The notes under the pieces are model-generated. The model was not told where the DNA came from. It saw nothing but the letters and a program-made list of their open reading frames with translations, and did not search any database. Shown here piece by piece: positions 1 through 9,726 of a stretch of 64,000 nucleotides of DNA. Numbering within the stretch: position 1 is the stretch's first letter; every line of letters begins with the position of its first letter. The position numbers and the translations under genes are program-made. Source of the stretch: an uncultured Bacteroidales bacterium (lineage in GTDB: Bacteria > Bacteroidota > Bacteroidia > Bacteroidales > Paludibacteraceae); assembly GCA_900318245.1 (NCBI GenBank), contig ONJT01000012.1, positions 89,473 through 153,472 on the forward strand, read 5' to 3'.

Positions 1-111
1 AATATCATTAATGTTAGAAAAATATGAAATTTACTTTACCATCTTTCCTTGGACGTCGAAGATGTGATCTGCGCATTTGCAACAGTTGCAGCTAAAAGAG
101 TTGCTTCGTTG

Positions 112-143
112 CAAAGATACGAAAAAAAATATCACGTATGCAA
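112..143 (-). promoter_or_regulatory. Leftward promoter at the window edge
   Basis: On the minus strand a TTG at 143-141 and TATCTTTG at 119-112 are separated by 21 bases, which fits the Bacteroidota housekeeping promoter. It points out of the window to the left. Only about 100 bases follow and no convincing gene start is visible in them, so the target lies mostly beyond the edge. Confidence 0.55.
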
Positions 144-180
144 GTTTTTTAAAGAAAAAACACAAAAAAATGCAGAAAAA

Positions 181-212
181 TTTGGTCATGTCAAAAAAAA
201 GTAGTACCTTTG
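181..212 (+). promoter_or_regulatory. Promoter of the rplM ribosomal operon
   Basis: TTTG at 181-184, a 20-base spacer, and TACCTTTG at 205-212. Transcription should start near 219 and produce a leader of about 180 nt before rplM. It is divergent from the promoter at 112-143. Confidence 0.8.
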
Positions 213-400
213 CACGCTTTTTTGCGTGAACGTGCGTAATGCACGTGCGGAAAGGCGCGTAAAAACAATAATTATAAATCGTAAAATTGGGCGGTGGATA
301 ACGTAGGGAAATCCAGTAAAAACGAAAGTTAACAAAGAAATCCCGTAAATCGAAAGTCGTAAAGGATGTCCGTCGATTTTACCTAAAAACAACAAAATTA
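213..400 (+). promoter_or_regulatory. rplM 5' leader with hairpins
   Basis: About 180 nt separate the promoter from rplM. Two short hairpins follow the start site: CACGC/GCGTG with a T-rich loop near 213-228, and ACGTGC/GCACGT around 230-246. Close to the gene, GTAAA-TCGA (about 345-355) can pair with TCGATTTTAC (about 373-382). Ribosomal-protein leaders are often autoregulated by their own product. That role here is inference from length and pairing only. Confidence 0.35.
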
Positions 401-856
401 ATGGAATTCAATTCTTACAAGACAGTGTCTGTCAACAAGGCTACCGCTAAGAAAGAGTGGGTGGTTGTAGACGCTGAGGGCCAGATTCTTGGCCGTATGG
501 CTTCCAAAGTAGCAAAGTTGCTGCGTGGTAAGTACAAACCGTCCTACACTCCGAACGTGGACTGTGGAGACAACGTAATCATCGTGAACGCTGACAAAGT
601 ACAGCTGACGGGTAACAAGTGGAACGGTCGCGTTTATGTACGCTACACCGGTTTCCCGGGTGGCCAACGTGAGTTCACCCCGGCTGACCTGATGGCTAAG
701 GGCGCAGAGAAGCTCGTTCGCAAAGTAGTAAAAGGTATGCTGCCGAAGAATCGCCTCGGTGCTCGCCAGATCACGAACCTCTATATCTTCGAGGGTCCGG
801 AGCACAACATGCAGGCTCAGCAACCGAAACAAATTGATATTAACACCCTCAAATAA
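401..856 (+). CDS. rplM: 50S ribosomal protein L13
   Basis: 151 aa, the normal length for bacterial L13, an early-assembly protein of the large subunit that binds 23S rRNA. The family core is readable: WVVVDAEGQILGRMAS near the N terminus, the central NVDCGDNVIIVNADKV stretch, and PKNRLGARQI toward the end. It opens the classical L13-S9-S2-EF-Ts order and is followed nine bases later by rpsI. The start ATG follows A-rich DNA without a strong Shine-Dalgarno, as is usual in Bacteroidota. Expression should come from the promoter at 181-212. Confidence 0.97.
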   Translation: MEFNSYKTVSVNKATAKKEWVVVDAEGQILGRMASKVAKLLRGKYKPSYTPNVDCGDNVIIVNADKVQLTGNKWNGRVYVRYTGFPGGQREFTPADLMAKGAEKLVRKVVKGMLPKNRLGARQITNLYIFEGPEHNMQAQQPKQIDINTLK

Positions 857-865
857 TAGAAGTAC

Positions 866-1252
866 ATGGAAACAGTTAATGCATTAGGACGTCGTAAAGA
901 GGCAGTAGCCCGCGTTTATGTAAATGAAGGTGCCGGCAAGATCGAGATCAACGGCCGCGACATCGAGAAATATTTCCCGTCTTCTATTCTGCGCTATATC
1001 GTGCTCCAGCCGCTGAACAAACTCGGCGTAGCTGAGAAATACGATATCAAGGCCAACCTTGATGGCGGTGGCTTCAAAGGACAGGCAGAGGCTCTGCGTT
1101 TGGCTATCGCTCGCGCACTGGTGAAGATCAATCCGGAAGATAAGGCTGCGTTGAAGGCAGAAGGCTTCATGACTCGTGACGCTCGTGAGGTTGAGCGTAA
1201 GAAACCGGGTCAGCCGAAAGCTCGTAAGCACTTCCAGTTCAGTAAGCGTTAA
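866..1252 (+). CDS. rpsI: 30S ribosomal protein S9
   Basis: 128 aa small-subunit protein. It carries the N-terminal GRRKEAVARVYV signature and the invariant C-terminal tail ending in FSKR, which in ribosomes reaches into the decoding centre near P-site tRNA. It sits nine bases after rplM, the usual pairing in bacteria. A long hairpin starts nine bases after its stop codon (1261-1311). Confidence 0.97.
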   Translation: METVNALGRRKEAVARVYVNEGAGKIEINGRDIEKYFPSSILRYIVLQPLNKLGVAEKYDIKANLDGGGFKGQAEALRLAIARALVKINPEDKAALKAEGFMTRDAREVERKKPGQPKARKHFQFSKR

Positions 1253-1260
1253 TACGAACA

Positions 1261-1311
1261 ACTCCAAATCGTGTGGACTCCTTCGGGATTACCACACGAT
1301 TGTTTTGGAGT
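1261..1311 (+). other. Long hairpin between rpsI and rpsB
   Basis: The arm at 1261-1276 pairs with the arm at 1292-1311 (ACTCCAAA with TTTTGGAGT, and TCGTGTGG with CCACACGA) with a small bulge. A CUCC-UUCG-GGA mini-hairpin can form in the loop. No T-run follows, so it is not a standard intrinsic terminator. A processing site or a leader for rpsB regulation is more likely. The remaining bases to 1435 are AT-rich and show no second promoter of the common type. Confidence 0.5.
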
Positions 1312-1435
1312 CTCAAACGCATGTGTGCGTGCGCGCACTATTTCTAATGTATTATGCGCGTAAACGGGACACCAAGATACAAGGAGGATTAAATTATTTT
1401 ATATTTAACATTTCAAATTTAACATTTTCATCAAA

Positions 1436-2278
1436 ATGAGAACAAATTTTGATCAATTGCTCGAGGCTGGCGCACATTTCGGTCACCTCAAACGCAAATG
1501 GAATCCGGCCATGGCTCCGTACATCTACATGGAGCGCAATGGTATTCACATCATCGACCTGAACAAGACCGTCGTTAAGATCGACGAGGCTGCAGAGGCT
1601 CTGAAGAACCTCGCTCGCAGCGGCCGCAAGGTGCTCTTCGTTGGTACGAAGAAGCAGGCTCAGGAAGTAGTAGCTGCTCACGCACAGGAAGTAGGCATGC
1701 CGTACATCACCGAGCGTTGGGCCGGTGGTATGCTCACCAACTTCCCGACCATCCGCAAGGCTGTGAAGAAAATGAGCCAGATCGACAAGATGACGACCGA
1801 TGGTACGCTCGATAACGTATCGAAGCGCGAGAAACTGCAGATCGCACGTCAGCGTGAGAAACTGGAGAAGAACCTCGGTTCTATCGCCGACATGACCCGT
1901 CTGCCGAGCGCTATCTTCGTAGTAGACGTTATCAAGGAGAAAATCGCTGTAGCAGAGGCTAACCGCCTGGGTATCCCTGTATTCGGTATCGTAGATACCA
2001 ACTCGAACCCGAATGACATCGATTTCGTAATCCCGGCTAACGACGATGCAACCAAGGCTATCGACGTCATCCTGACCGCTGTTTGCGACGCTATCAAAGA
2101 GGGTCTCGAGGAGCGCAAGGTAGAGAAAGCAGACGAAGGTGCTGCTGAGGAGCAGGCTGCCAGCGAGGCACCCGCACCCAAAGAGCGTCGTCAGCGCATC
2201 CGCAAAGCTGCTCCGAAAGCAGAGGCTGAGAAAGTAGCAGAAGCTAAGGAAGAACCTAAAGCAGAAGAGGAGGCATAA
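1436..2278 (+). CDS. rpsB: 30S ribosomal protein S2
   Basis: 280 aa. The S2 core is clear: an N-terminal [17 protein letters not shown], then [12 protein letters not shown], then [22 protein letters not shown]. From about residue 230 a lysine, glutamate and alanine-rich tail follows that is absent from E. coli S2 (241 aa) but common in Bacteroidota, probably a disordered extension. S2 joins the 30S subunit late and is needed for bS1 binding in organisms that have it. tsf begins three bases after the stop, so the two are co-translated, as in most bacteria. Confidence 0.97.
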   Translation: MRTNFDQLLEAGAHFGHLKRKWNPAMAPYIYMERNGIHIIDLNKTVVKIDEAAEALKNLARSGRKVLFVGTKKQAQEVVAAHAQEVGMPYITERWAGGMLTNFPTIRKAVKKMSQIDKMTTDGTLDNVSKREKLQIARQREKLEKNLGSIADMTRLPSAIFVVDVIKEKIAVAEANRLGIPVFGIVDTNSNPNDIDFVIPANDDATKAIDVILTAVCDAIKEGLEERKVEKADEGAAEEQAASEAPAPKERRQRIRKAAPKAEAEKVAEAKEEPKAEEEA

Positions 2279-2280
2279 TC

Positions 2281-3273
2281 ATGGCAGTTACATTAGCTGA
2301 TATCAAGAAATTACGTGACATCACCGGTGCCGGTATGATGGATGTAAAGAAGGCCCTCGAAGAAGCTAACGGCGATTTCGAAGCTGCGAAGGACTTGCTC
2401 CGCAAGCGCGGACAGGCTATCGCAGCAAAACGTAGCGACCGCGAGGCTTCGGAAGGTTGCGTACTCGCAAAGGTAAAAGACAACTTCGGCGCTATCGTTG
2501 GCGTGAAGTGCGAGACCGACTTCGTAGCTAAGAACGAGGACTTCGTAGGTATGGTTAAACTGATCCTCGACGCCGCTTTGGACAACAAAGTACGTACGCA
2601 AGAGGAGCTCAAGAACCTCAAGATCGGTGACTTCACCGTAGCTGATATCATCACCGAGCGCTCCGGCGTGACGGGTGAGAAGATGGAGCTCGCTGACTAC
2701 GCATGCCTCGAGGCACCGGTAGTGGACGCTTACAACCATCTGGGCAACAAGCTCAGCTCGCTCGTTGCTGCTAACGAAGGCGCTGATCACGAGACCGTTC
2801 ACGGTATCTCGATGCAGGTGGCTGCTATGAGCCCGATCGCGCTGGACGCTGATCACGTAGCTGAGGACGTTAAGAAGCACGAGTTGGAGGTAGCTATCGA
2901 CAAGACCAAACAGGACGAGATCAACAAGGCTGTTGAGAACGCTCTGCGTAAGGCTGGTATCAACCCGGCTCATGCGGATAGTGATGACCACATCGCTTCT
3001 AACACCGCTAAGGGTTGGTTGACCGAGGAGCAGGCTCAAGTAGCTCGCGACATCCGCGCTAAGGTGCCCGCAGAAGCAGAGGCTAACCTCGCTGCTCAGG
3101 CAAAGAAGATCGAGATGATTGCACAAGGCCGTCTGAATAAGTTCCTCAAAGAGAACACACTCGTTGAGCAGGCTTATATCATGAGCGAGAACAAAGAGCT
3201 CGTGAAGGATATCCTCAAAGCAAAAGGTGTTGAAATCAAAGATTTCCGCCGCATCACATTATCCGCTGAATAA
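2281..3273 (+). CDS. tsf: Elongation factor Ts
   Basis: 330 aa nucleotide-exchange factor for EF-Tu. The N-terminal UBA-like domain ([22 protein letters not shown]) is followed by the [10 protein letters not shown] motif that inserts next to the EF-Tu nucleotide site. It is longer than E. coli EF-Ts (283 aa), with extra sequence in the dimerisation region, which is usual in Bacteroidota. The stop overlaps the next gene's start by one base (TAATG), suggesting coupled translation with the envelope gene downstream. Confidence 0.96.
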   Translation: MAVTLADIKKLRDITGAGMMDVKKALEEANGDFEAAKDLLRKRGQAIAAKRSDREASEGCVLAKVKDNFGAIVGVKCETDFVAKNEDFVGMVKLILDAALDNKVRTQEELKNLKIGDFTVADIITERSGVTGEKMELADYACLEAPVVDAYNHLGNKLSSLVAANEGADHETVHGISMQVAAMSPIALDADHVAEDVKKHELEVAIDKTKQDEINKAVENALRKAGINPAHADSDDHIASNTAKGWLTEEQAQVARDIRAKVPAEAEANLAAQAKKIEMIAQGRLNKFLKENTLVEQAYIMSENKELVKDILKAKGVEIKDFRRITLSAE

Positions 3274-5099
3274 TGAAAACATTCTGGAAGATATGTGGAT
3301 GGGGAGCGCTAGTAATAGTGCTCCTCTTTGCATTGATACTGGCCGTCGCTTCGCCGGCAGCCAAATACGTCGTGAACAACTACGGCGAACAGATCGTCGG
3401 CCGACAGATGCACGTGGACCGCGTGATCATCAATCCATATTGGGGTGGAGTGACCATCAACGGCTTTGAATGCAAGGAAGCCAACGGCGAGACGAACTTC
3501 GTCTCCTTCGACCGTCTGTACGTGCATATCGCCTATCCGCAACTGCTCGGCAAGACCGTCAAACTGCGTGCGATACACCTCGACGGCTTCGACGGACAAG
3601 TGCTCAAGTACAACGACAAAGTCAATTTCTCGGACATCATCGAGCGCTTCTCGAAGAATGATTCTGTGCCTGCGGACACTGCGAAGAGTAAGTGGACAGT
3701 TAGTTTAAAGAATATTCGAATTAATAACAGCAATATCCGCTACCGCGACGTAGTGAGCGACAAGCAGTGGAAACTGGAGGATCTGACGCTTCGTATACCG
3801 GGCCTGTATTTCGATAACACGCAGACGAACGCCGGTATCGAATTCGGTTTGCCGACAGGCGGCCGGGTAGGCATCATCGCCGGTATGAAGTTGCAATCCA
3901 ACCGCTATGCGGTGAAGTTAAACCTGCATGATGTGCATACCGATGTCGTCTTGCCGCTTGTTCAGGACTATTTGGATGTCACGGGCCTGGGCGCCAAGAT
4001 GAACGGCTCCATTCATGTGGACGGAAGTCTGGATGTGATTTCCAATATTCTGCTGACCGGAAACCTGTCCCTGACCGGCCTGAGTCTGCGCGACTCGCAT
4101 AAGGACGAGGTAGCGGCGCTGGATGAATTGTGTATCGCCATCAGCAAAGGCGATGTGGCGAACAACACCTTTATCCTGGATAGCCTGACCATCAACGGTC
4201 TGACAGCCAATTACGAGGTACACGAAGGCTGGACGACCCTGACGCGGCTGATGAAGAGCAAAGAGGAAGTGGAGGCCGACAGCGCGGCGACCGACTCGAT
4301 AGAAACACCGGTAGAAGTGAAGAAACCGCGTGCAACCAAACCTCTGGTTTGGATGGCCAAGCGTGTGACCCTGACCGGACATGACATCAGTTACCACGAC
4401 TACTCGATGAAGCATAACTGGAATTATGCGATCCAGACGCTGCGCGTAGACGGTCAGAACGTCGCCAGCAACGGCCGTAATGCCATCAAACTGCAGGCTA
4501 CGCTGCCGAACGGAGGTAGTCTCAATCTGGATTTCAAGGGCGGCTTAGACCTCAAGAACCAAGACACACAGGCGGATCTGAAGGTTCGCGGCGTGCATAT
4601 CGAGGATTTCAGCGCGCTCTGCCGCAATTATACGGGCTATCCGCTGGACGGAGGTCTGCTGACTATTGACAGCCATTTAGACGTTGTCTCCGCCAAACTG
4701 AATGGAACGAATCATATCGAGATTGATCATCCGAGAGTAGGCCGCAAGGATCTGTTAACCAAGGCGCCGTATAAGAATATCCCTGTGCGTCTGGGCTTTA
4801 AGATGCTCACTTCGGCGCAGGACATCATCCTGATTGATGTGCCGGTCAAAGGAGACGTGACGAATCCGAAATTCAAATTGTCGAAAGTGATCGGTCGCGC
4901 GTTGCTGAAAGTGTTCTTCGGCCCGCTGATGGGCGTAAATGACCGTAATAAATCGGTAAATGAGGCAGAAATGCGGGAATTGCAGCAGTTGCTTGGCGAA
5001 GACTCGCTTTCACTCGGCAATGATACGGTGGGTGATCTCGCGACAGACGTCGCAATGACCGCAGGGGATAGCGCTCGTCTCACCGAAGTAAGCGAGTAG
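3273..5099 (+). CDS. AsmA/DUF748-like envelope protein
   Basis: 608 aa. One membrane helix at about residues 8-30 anchors a long periplasmic part made of beta-strand-rich repeats. Phrases such as VDRVIINPYWGGVTINGF and LKAIHLDG-type strands are typical of DUF748/AsmA-like proteins, a group linked to phospholipid transport and outer-membrane integrity. The C terminus is acidic and low in complexity. Its last 90 bases run antisense through the end of recQ, over that gene's zinc-binding codons. Translational coupling to tsf is odd for an envelope protein and may only reflect compaction. The exact substrate is unknown. Confidence 0.75.
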   Translation: MKTFWKICGWGALVIVLLFALILAVASPAAKYVVNNYGEQIVGRQMHVDRVIINPYWGGVTINGFECKEANGETNFVSFDRLYVHIAYPQLLGKTVKLRAIHLDGFDGQVLKYNDKVNFSDIIERFSKNDSVPADTAKSKWTVSLKNIRINNSNIRYRDVVSDKQWKLEDLTLRIPGLYFDNTQTNAGIEFGLPTGGRVGIIAGMKLQSNRYAVKLNLHDVHTDVVLPLVQDYLDVTGLGAKMNGSIHVDGSLDVISNILLTGNLSLTGLSLRDSHKDEVAALDELCIAISKGDVANNTFILDSLTINGLTANYEVHEGWTTLTRLMKSKEEVEADSAATDSIETPVEVKKPRATKPLVWMAKRVTLTGHDISYHDYSMKHNWNYAIQTLRVDGQNVASNGRNAIKLQATLPNGGSLNLDFKGGLDLKNQDTQADLKVRGVHIEDFSALCRNYTGYPLDGGLLTIDSHLDVVSAKLNGTNHIEIDHPRVGRKDLLTKAPYKNIPVRLGFKMLTSAQDIILIDVPVKGDVTNPKFKLSKVIGRALLKVFFGPLMGVNDRNKSVNEAEMRELQQLLGEDSLSLGNDTVGDLATDVAMTAGDSARLTEVSE

Positions 5100-6716
5100 C
5101 ACCTGTTCGCGGCAGAACTGATTCTGCTCGGCATACTCCACCATCGCGTGGAGTTGCTCCGCAAAGAGTTTCTGACGATCATCGAAAATAGCAGGAGAGA
5201 GGTAGATTTCTGCCTCTCTTTCTTTTGTCATCGTCAGGCAGCAACCTACAGAGCGCGGGATATAGGTGATGATGCCGCGTTGCGCCAAAGAGACGAGTAA
5301 CTCGTGATCCTCGGGTTTATCGGCCTCGCGCACATACTGCAGGTCCGTGAAGATACCCGAATACTGACGCATCAGGCGGTCAAGTAACTCGATCTGCGGT
5401 GACGAGAGGTCGTACTCGCCCAATTGGGCACGTGGTACACGCAGACAGACGCGCGGCTGGGTCTCGTATTCCTCTTGGAAATCGATATATCCCGCTTGCG
5501 TCAAGAGATGTAGTGCAGAGTAGGCCTGTATGACGGGCAAGTGCATGACGTGACATAACTGGTCTATATGCAGCGCAAAACGGTGCCCGAGACCGCTTCC
5601 TTCACCTATCTGCAGAAAATCCATCGTCTTATGATAGACCTGCTCCACGAATTCTTTTGGCGGGTAGGTGTCTACCACGCGCTTGCGGGCCTTGGCTTTG
5701 TCTTCGTCGTTATAGAGCAGCACGGCATAAGCCGTCATTCCGTCTCTTCCGGCGCGCCCTGCCTCCTGGTAATAACTCTCTAAATGGGACGGCAAATCAT
5801 GATGGATGACGAGCCGCACATCGGGTTTGTCGATACCCATGCCGAAGGCATTCGTCGCCACGATAACACGCGTACGCCCTTCTTTCCAAGCCTCCTGACG
5901 TTCATTACGCTCGCGGGTAGTCAACCCAGCATGGTAGAAATCGGCGCTCTCGCCGTTGGTTTTCAGCCATTCAGCGAGTTCTTGCGCCCGCTTGCGGTTG
6001 CGTACATAGACGATTGCCGAACCGGGCACTTTCGATAAAATATGCGCGATTTGATCGGGTTTATTCTCCGTGCGGCGCACGATATATTGGAGGTTCTCGC
6101 GGCGGAAGGACATTTTCAGCACATTCGGTTCTTGGAATCCCAAACGGCGCTGGATATTTTCGACTACGGTCGGCGTTGCGGTCGCTGTAAGCGCCAAGAC
6201 CGGCACGTCGGGCAATAGTTCCCGCACGGCAGCAATATTCAGGTACGAAGGCCGAAAATCATAGCCCCACTGCGAGATACAATGTGCCTCATCGACGGCT
6301 ATCAGGCCTATCGGCAGGTCTTTGAGGCGCTTGCGAAACTCTTCGCTCTCTAATCGCTCCGGGGAACAATAGAGAAAATGGTATGGGCCGAAGAGGCAGT
6401 TATCTAAGGCCGCACGCTGTTTGTCAAAACTCTGACCCGTATATATGGCTTCGGAATGGATGCCGCGTGCCCGGAGATTCTCCACCTGATCGCGCATGAG
6501 TGCGATGAGCGGCGTGATAACCAGGCATAAGCGCTTCTCCGGGTTCTCATTTCCCATCACAAGGGCAGGAATCTGGAAACACAGACTCTTGCCGCCGCCC
6601 GTAGGCATCAGGGCCAAGGTGTCGCGATGCGCTAAAACAGAAGCGATGATTTCCGCCTGTAAGGGCCGAAAATCATCGTATCCGAAATACTTATGTAATG
6701 CCTCTTTGGGGGTCAT
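5010..6716 (-). CDS. recQ: RecQ-family ATP-dependent DNA helicase, short form
   Basis: 568 aa. Superfamily 2 motifs are intact: LMPTGGGKS (Walker A), DEAHCISQWGYDFRP (Walker B plus the RecQ loop), LALTATAT, and the second RecA domain with VATNAFGMGIDKPDVR and QEAGRAGRDG. The zinc-binding cysteines (FCREQ, then CGHCDVC) lie at the extreme C terminus. No HRDC domain follows, unlike E. coli RecQ (609 aa). This shortened layout occurs in a Bacteroidota subgroup. The protein unwinds 3'-tailed DNA in repair and recombination. The 3' end overlaps the DUF748 gene by 90 bases. It probably shares a transcript with gltX 28 bases upstream. Confidence 0.93.
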   Translation of the reverse strand: MTPKEALHKYFGYDDFRPLQAEIIASVLAHRDTLALMPTGGGKSLCFQIPALVMGNENPEKRLCLVITPLIALMRDQVENLRARGIHSEAIYTGQSFDKQRAALDNCLFGPYHFLYCSPERLESEEFRKRLKDLPIGLIAVDEAHCISQWGYDFRPSYLNIAAVRELLPDVPVLALTATATPTVVENIQRRLGFQEPNVLKMSFRRENLQYIVRRTENKPDQIAHILSKVPGSAIVYVRNRKRAQELAEWLKTNGESADFYHAGLTTRERNERQEAWKEGRTRVIVATNAFGMGIDKPDVRLVIHHDLPSHLESYYQEAGRAGRDGMTAYAVLLYNDEDKAKARKRVVDTYPPKEFVEQVYHKTMDFLQIGEGSGLGHRFALHIDQLCHVMHLPVIQAYSALHLLTQAGYIDFQEEYETQPRVCLRVPRAQLGEYDLSSPQIELLDRLMRQYSGIFTDLQYVREADKPEDHELLVSLAQRGIITYIPRSVGCCLTMTKEREAEIYLSPAIFDDRQKLFAEQLHAMVEYAEQNQFCREQVLLAYFGETSAIPCGHCDVCREITHRIIAE

Positions 6717-6723
6717 AGGTATG

Positions 6724-6750
6724 CCTAGGTCGTCCTAGGTAGTCCTAGGT
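6724..6750. repeat. CCTAGGT tandem repeat at the gltX stop
   Basis: Three exact copies of TCCTAGGT or GCCTAGGT spaced ten bases apart (6724, 6734, 6744) lie between recQ and gltX. The third copy contains the gltX stop codon. It is one of about a dozen short tandem repeats of different unit sequence seen between genes in this window. Confidence 0.7.
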
Positions 6751-8289
6751 TAACCTAATTAAAGCAGTTTTTACGCGCTTCAGGGTCTCATCTTTGCCGA
6801 GGACGTCGGTAATCGCCCAGATATGCGGACCGCGGGCTGCGCCGACAAGACAGATACGGAAGGCGTTCATCACGATACCTACGCCGTACTCTTTAGCAGC
6901 AATCCACCCCATGACAATACCGTCCAAGGTCTCTGCGTCCCATGAGGGAACACCTTCAAGCACCTCAAGCAACTCGGTCATATGACGCGGCGAGTCTTCT
7001 TTCCAGCGCTTTGCCAGCGATTTCTCGTCGTACTCGGTCGGAGCCACAAAGAAGAAATTCGTCTGCTCCCAGAGTTCCGGCACAAAGTTCACGCGATCCT
7101 TGGTAAGTCCGATGACTTGGGCTACCATTTGCATGTCGGGGTTTTCAATACCATGCGCCGCGAGGGTAGGCAGGAACATCTGAGCGAGTTCTTCATTGCT
7201 GCGCAGTTGCAGATATTGGTGGTTGAACCATTTGCCTTTCTCGTAATCAAATTTTGCACCGGCCTTGGAGACACGGTCAAGCGAGAACTCCTTGATGAGT
7301 TCATCCATCGTGTACATTTCCTGATCGCCTGTGCCGTGCCAACCGAGCAAGGCCAGGAAGTTGATGACCGCTTCGGGCAGGTAGCCACTCTCGCGATATC
7401 CCGATGAAACCGTGCCATCTTTCTGATTATGGAACTCGAGTGGGAAGACGGGGAAACCGAGACGATCACCGTCACGCTTGCTTAATTTGCCGTTTCCATC
7501 GGGTTTTAACAGCAAGGGCAGGTGGGCAAACTCCGGCATCGTGTCTTGCCATCCGAACGCGCGGTAAAGCAGCACGTGCAGCGGAGCGGAAGGTAACCAC
7601 TCCTCGCCGCGGATGACATGCGAGATCTCCATCAGATGGTCATCCACGATATTGGCAAGGTGATAGGTTGGTAGGTCGTCTGCGGACTTATAAAGCACCT
7701 TGTCATCGAGGATATTCGAGTTGATCACCACTTCTCCGCGGATCAGATCATGCACATGCACGTCCTCGTTGGGTTCGACCTTAAAGCGAACGACGTATTT
7801 CTCACCTTTATCGATCAGCGCCTGTACCTCTTCGGCCGGTATGGTCAGCGAATTGCGCATTTCCATACGCGTACGGGCATCGTACTGAAAATTAGGTATC
7901 GCTGCGCGCTTGGCCTCGAGCTCTTCGGGCGTATCAAATGCGATATACGCATGACCGCTATCCAGCAGTTGTTTCACATACTGATGGTAAATCTCGCGAC
8001 GCTCCGATTGACGGTAGGGACCGTGAGAGCCTACGGCTTCAATCTCTTTGGTGCCTTTCTTCTGACGAAGACCTTCGTCAATACCGATACCGAGCCAATC
8101 GAGGGCTTCGAGGATATATTCTTCTGCGCCGGGCACGAAACGGGTGGAGTCCGTATCTTCGATACGAAGCAACATGTCACCGCCGTGTTGACGGGCAAAA
8201 AGATAGTTGTACAAGGCAGTACGTACACCGCCGATATGCAACGCGCCTGTAGGGCTTGGCGCAAAGCGAACTCTTACTCTTCTTTCCAT
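6745..8289 (-). CDS. gltX: Glutamate--tRNA ligase
   Basis: 514 aa class I aminoacyl-tRNA synthetase that charges tRNA-Glu. The HIGH motif is seen as [12 protein letters not shown] near the N terminus and the KMSKS equivalent as KLSKRDGD. An upstream in-frame ATG (8352) lies inside the promoter region. The ATG at 8289 starts the family-like [15 protein letters not shown] and is the better choice. The last three codons lie in a CTAGG repeat. It is divergent from ffh, with the two promoters only 24 bases apart. Confidence 0.96.
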   Translation of the reverse strand: MERRVRVRFAPSPTGALHIGGVRTALYNYLFARQHGGDMLLRIEDTDSTRFVPGAEEYILEALDWLGIGIDEGLRQKKGTKEIEAVGSHGPYRQSERREIYHQYVKQLLDSGHAYIAFDTPEELEAKRAAIPNFQYDARTRMEMRNSLTIPAEEVQALIDKGEKYVVRFKVEPNEDVHVHDLIRGEVVINSNILDDKVLYKSADDLPTYHLANIVDDHLMEISHVIRGEEWLPSAPLHVLLYRAFGWQDTMPEFAHLPLLLKPDGNGKLSKRDGDRLGFPVFPLEFHNQKDGTVSSGYRESGYLPEAVINFLALLGWHGTGDQEMYTMDELIKEFSLDRVSKAGAKFDYEKGKWFNHQYLQLRSNEELAQMFLPTLAAHGIENPDMQMVAQVIGLTKDRVNFVPELWEQTNFFFVAPTEYDEKSLAKRWKEDSPRHMTELLEVLEGVPSWDAETLDGIVMGWIAAKEYGVGIVMNAFRICLVGAARGPHIWAITDVLGKDETLKRVKTALIRLT

Positions 8290-8309
8290 AATCAAAACTT
8301 TTGCGAGTG

Positions 8310-8341
8310 CAAAAGTACAATAAAAAAATGACATACGCAAA
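8310..8341 (-). promoter_or_regulatory. gltX promoter
   Basis: On the minus strand TTTG (8341-8338), 20 bases, TACTTTTG (8317-8310). It would start transcription about 15 bases before the chosen gltX ATG, which supports that start over the upstream one. Confidence 0.8.
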
Positions 8342-8365
8342 TATTTGCACATTTTTTCGCTTTTA

Positions 8366-8397
8366 TTTGCATATATGCAAATTTTTTACTACCTTTG
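8366..8397 (+). promoter_or_regulatory. ffh operon promoter
   Basis: TTTG at 8366-8369, 20 bases, TACCTTTG at 8390-8397. The first ATG after the start site is 8422, preceded by GGAG. An in-frame upstream start at 8395 overlaps the promoter box and is therefore rejected. Confidence 0.85.
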
Positions 8398-8421
8398 CGC
8401 CGCAATTTAATTTGGAGTAAT

Positions 8422-9726
8422 ATGTTCGATAATTTATCAGAAAGATTAGAACGCTCATTTAAGATTCTCAAAGGTGAAGGACGTATCACCGAGATTAATA
8501 TCGCGGAGACCGTAAAGGACATCCGTAAAGCCTTGCTGGAGGCCGATGTGAACTACAAGACCGCCAAACAATTTACCGACCAGGTGAAGGAGAAAGCACT
8601 CGGTCAGAACGTCATTACCGCCGTTCGCCCCGGACAACTGATGGTGAAGATCACCCATGACGAGTTGGCAGAGTTGATGGGCGGTGAAGCGCAGGATATA
8701 AACCTAAAAGGTTCGCCCGCGGTCATCCTCATGGCCGGTCTGCAGGGTAGCGGTAAGACGACCTTTGCATCTAAGTTGGCTAATTTCCTTCAGACAAAGA
8801 AGAATAAGAAAGTGATGCTCGTAGCGTGCGACGTGTATCGCCCCGCTGCTATCGAGCAATTACGTGTGCTCGGCGAGCAGATCAACGCAAAAGTCTATAC
8901 TGCGGAAGAGGAGTCTAATCCCGTTAAAAAGGCGCAAGACGCGATATCTGAGGCCCGCAAGTTCGGTTATGATGTGGTGATCGTAGATACCGCCGGCCGT
9001 CTGGCTGTAGACGAGCAGATGATGACCGAGATAGCGGCTATCAAGGAAGCTATCCAGCCGTCCGAGACTTTGTTCGTGGTAGACGCTATGACCGGTCAGG
9101 ATGCAGTAAACACCGCTAAGGAGTTCAACGATCGTCTGGATTTTGACGGCGTGGTACTGACTAAACTGGATGGTGATGCCCGCGGCGGTGCAGCATTGAG
9201 TATCCGCTCTGTAGTCAACAAGCCGATCAAGTTCATTGGTACGGGCGAGAAGATGGAGGCGCTTGATGTGTTCCATCCGAGTCGTATGGCCGACCGTATC
9301 TTGGGTATGGGTGATGTGGTGAGCCTCGTAGAGCGCGCGCAAGAGCAATATGACGAAGCGGAAGCACGCCGTATCTCGAAGAAAATCGCCAAGAACCAAT
9401 TCGATTTCAACGATTTCATCGGACAATTAAACCAGATTAAGAAAATGGGTTCGATGAAAGACCTGATGGGTATGATCCCTGGTATGGACAAGGCGCTGAA
9501 GAACGTCGAAGTGAGTGACGATGCGTTCAAACCGATTGAGGCGATGATCAACTCTATGACGCCTGAAGAGCGCGCCAACCCGAACCTGCTTAACGGCAGC
9601 CGTAAGAACCGCATTGCCAAAGGTGCAGGTGTGGATATTGTAGCGCTCAACCGCTTCCTCAAGCAATTCGAGCAGACTAGCAAGATGATGCGTAAGGTGC
9701 AGCAAATGAACTTTAAAAGACGCTAA
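8422..9726 (+). CDS. ffh: Signal recognition particle protein Ffh
   Basis: 434 aa GTPase that binds 4.5S RNA and targets nascent membrane proteins to FtsY. The N-domain helix bundle precedes the G domain with GLQGSGKTTFASKL, DTAGRLAVDE and TKLDGDARGG. The methionine-rich M domain includes KKMGSMKDLMGMIPGM. It heads a tight operon: the stop overlaps the next start (TAATG), and folD, prfA and rsmE follow. The start follows a visible GGAG, one of the few Shine-Dalgarno-like sites here. Confidence 0.96.
   Translation: MFDNLSERLERSFKILKGEGRITEINIAETVKDIRKALLEADVNYKTAKQFTDQVKEKALGQNVITAVRPGQLMVKITHDELAELMGGEAQDINLKGSPAVILMAGLQGSGKTTFASKLANFLQTKKNKKVMLVACDVYRPAAIEQLRVLGEQINAKVYTAEEESNPVKKAQDAISEARKFGYDVVIVDTAGRLAVDEQMMTEIAAIKEAIQPSETLFVVDAMTGQDAVNTAKEFNDRLDFDGVVLTKLDGDARGGAALSIRSVVNKPIKFIGTGEKMEALDVFHPSRMADRILGMGDVVSLVERAQEQYDEAEARRISKKIAKNQFDFNDFIGQLNQIKKMGSMKDLMGMIPGMDKALKNVEVSDDAFKPIEAMINSMTPEERANPNLLNGSRKNRIAKGAGVDIVALNRFLKQFEQTSKMMRKVQQMNFKRR

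Noticed and set aside
398-832. Long minus-strand frames opposite rplM, tsf, mmdA, EF-G and gyrA
   Set aside because: Mirror frames of highly expressed genes with biased codons; no signals of their own.
8290-8352. N-terminal extension of gltX
   Set aside because: The extra codons lie on the promoter at 8310-8341.
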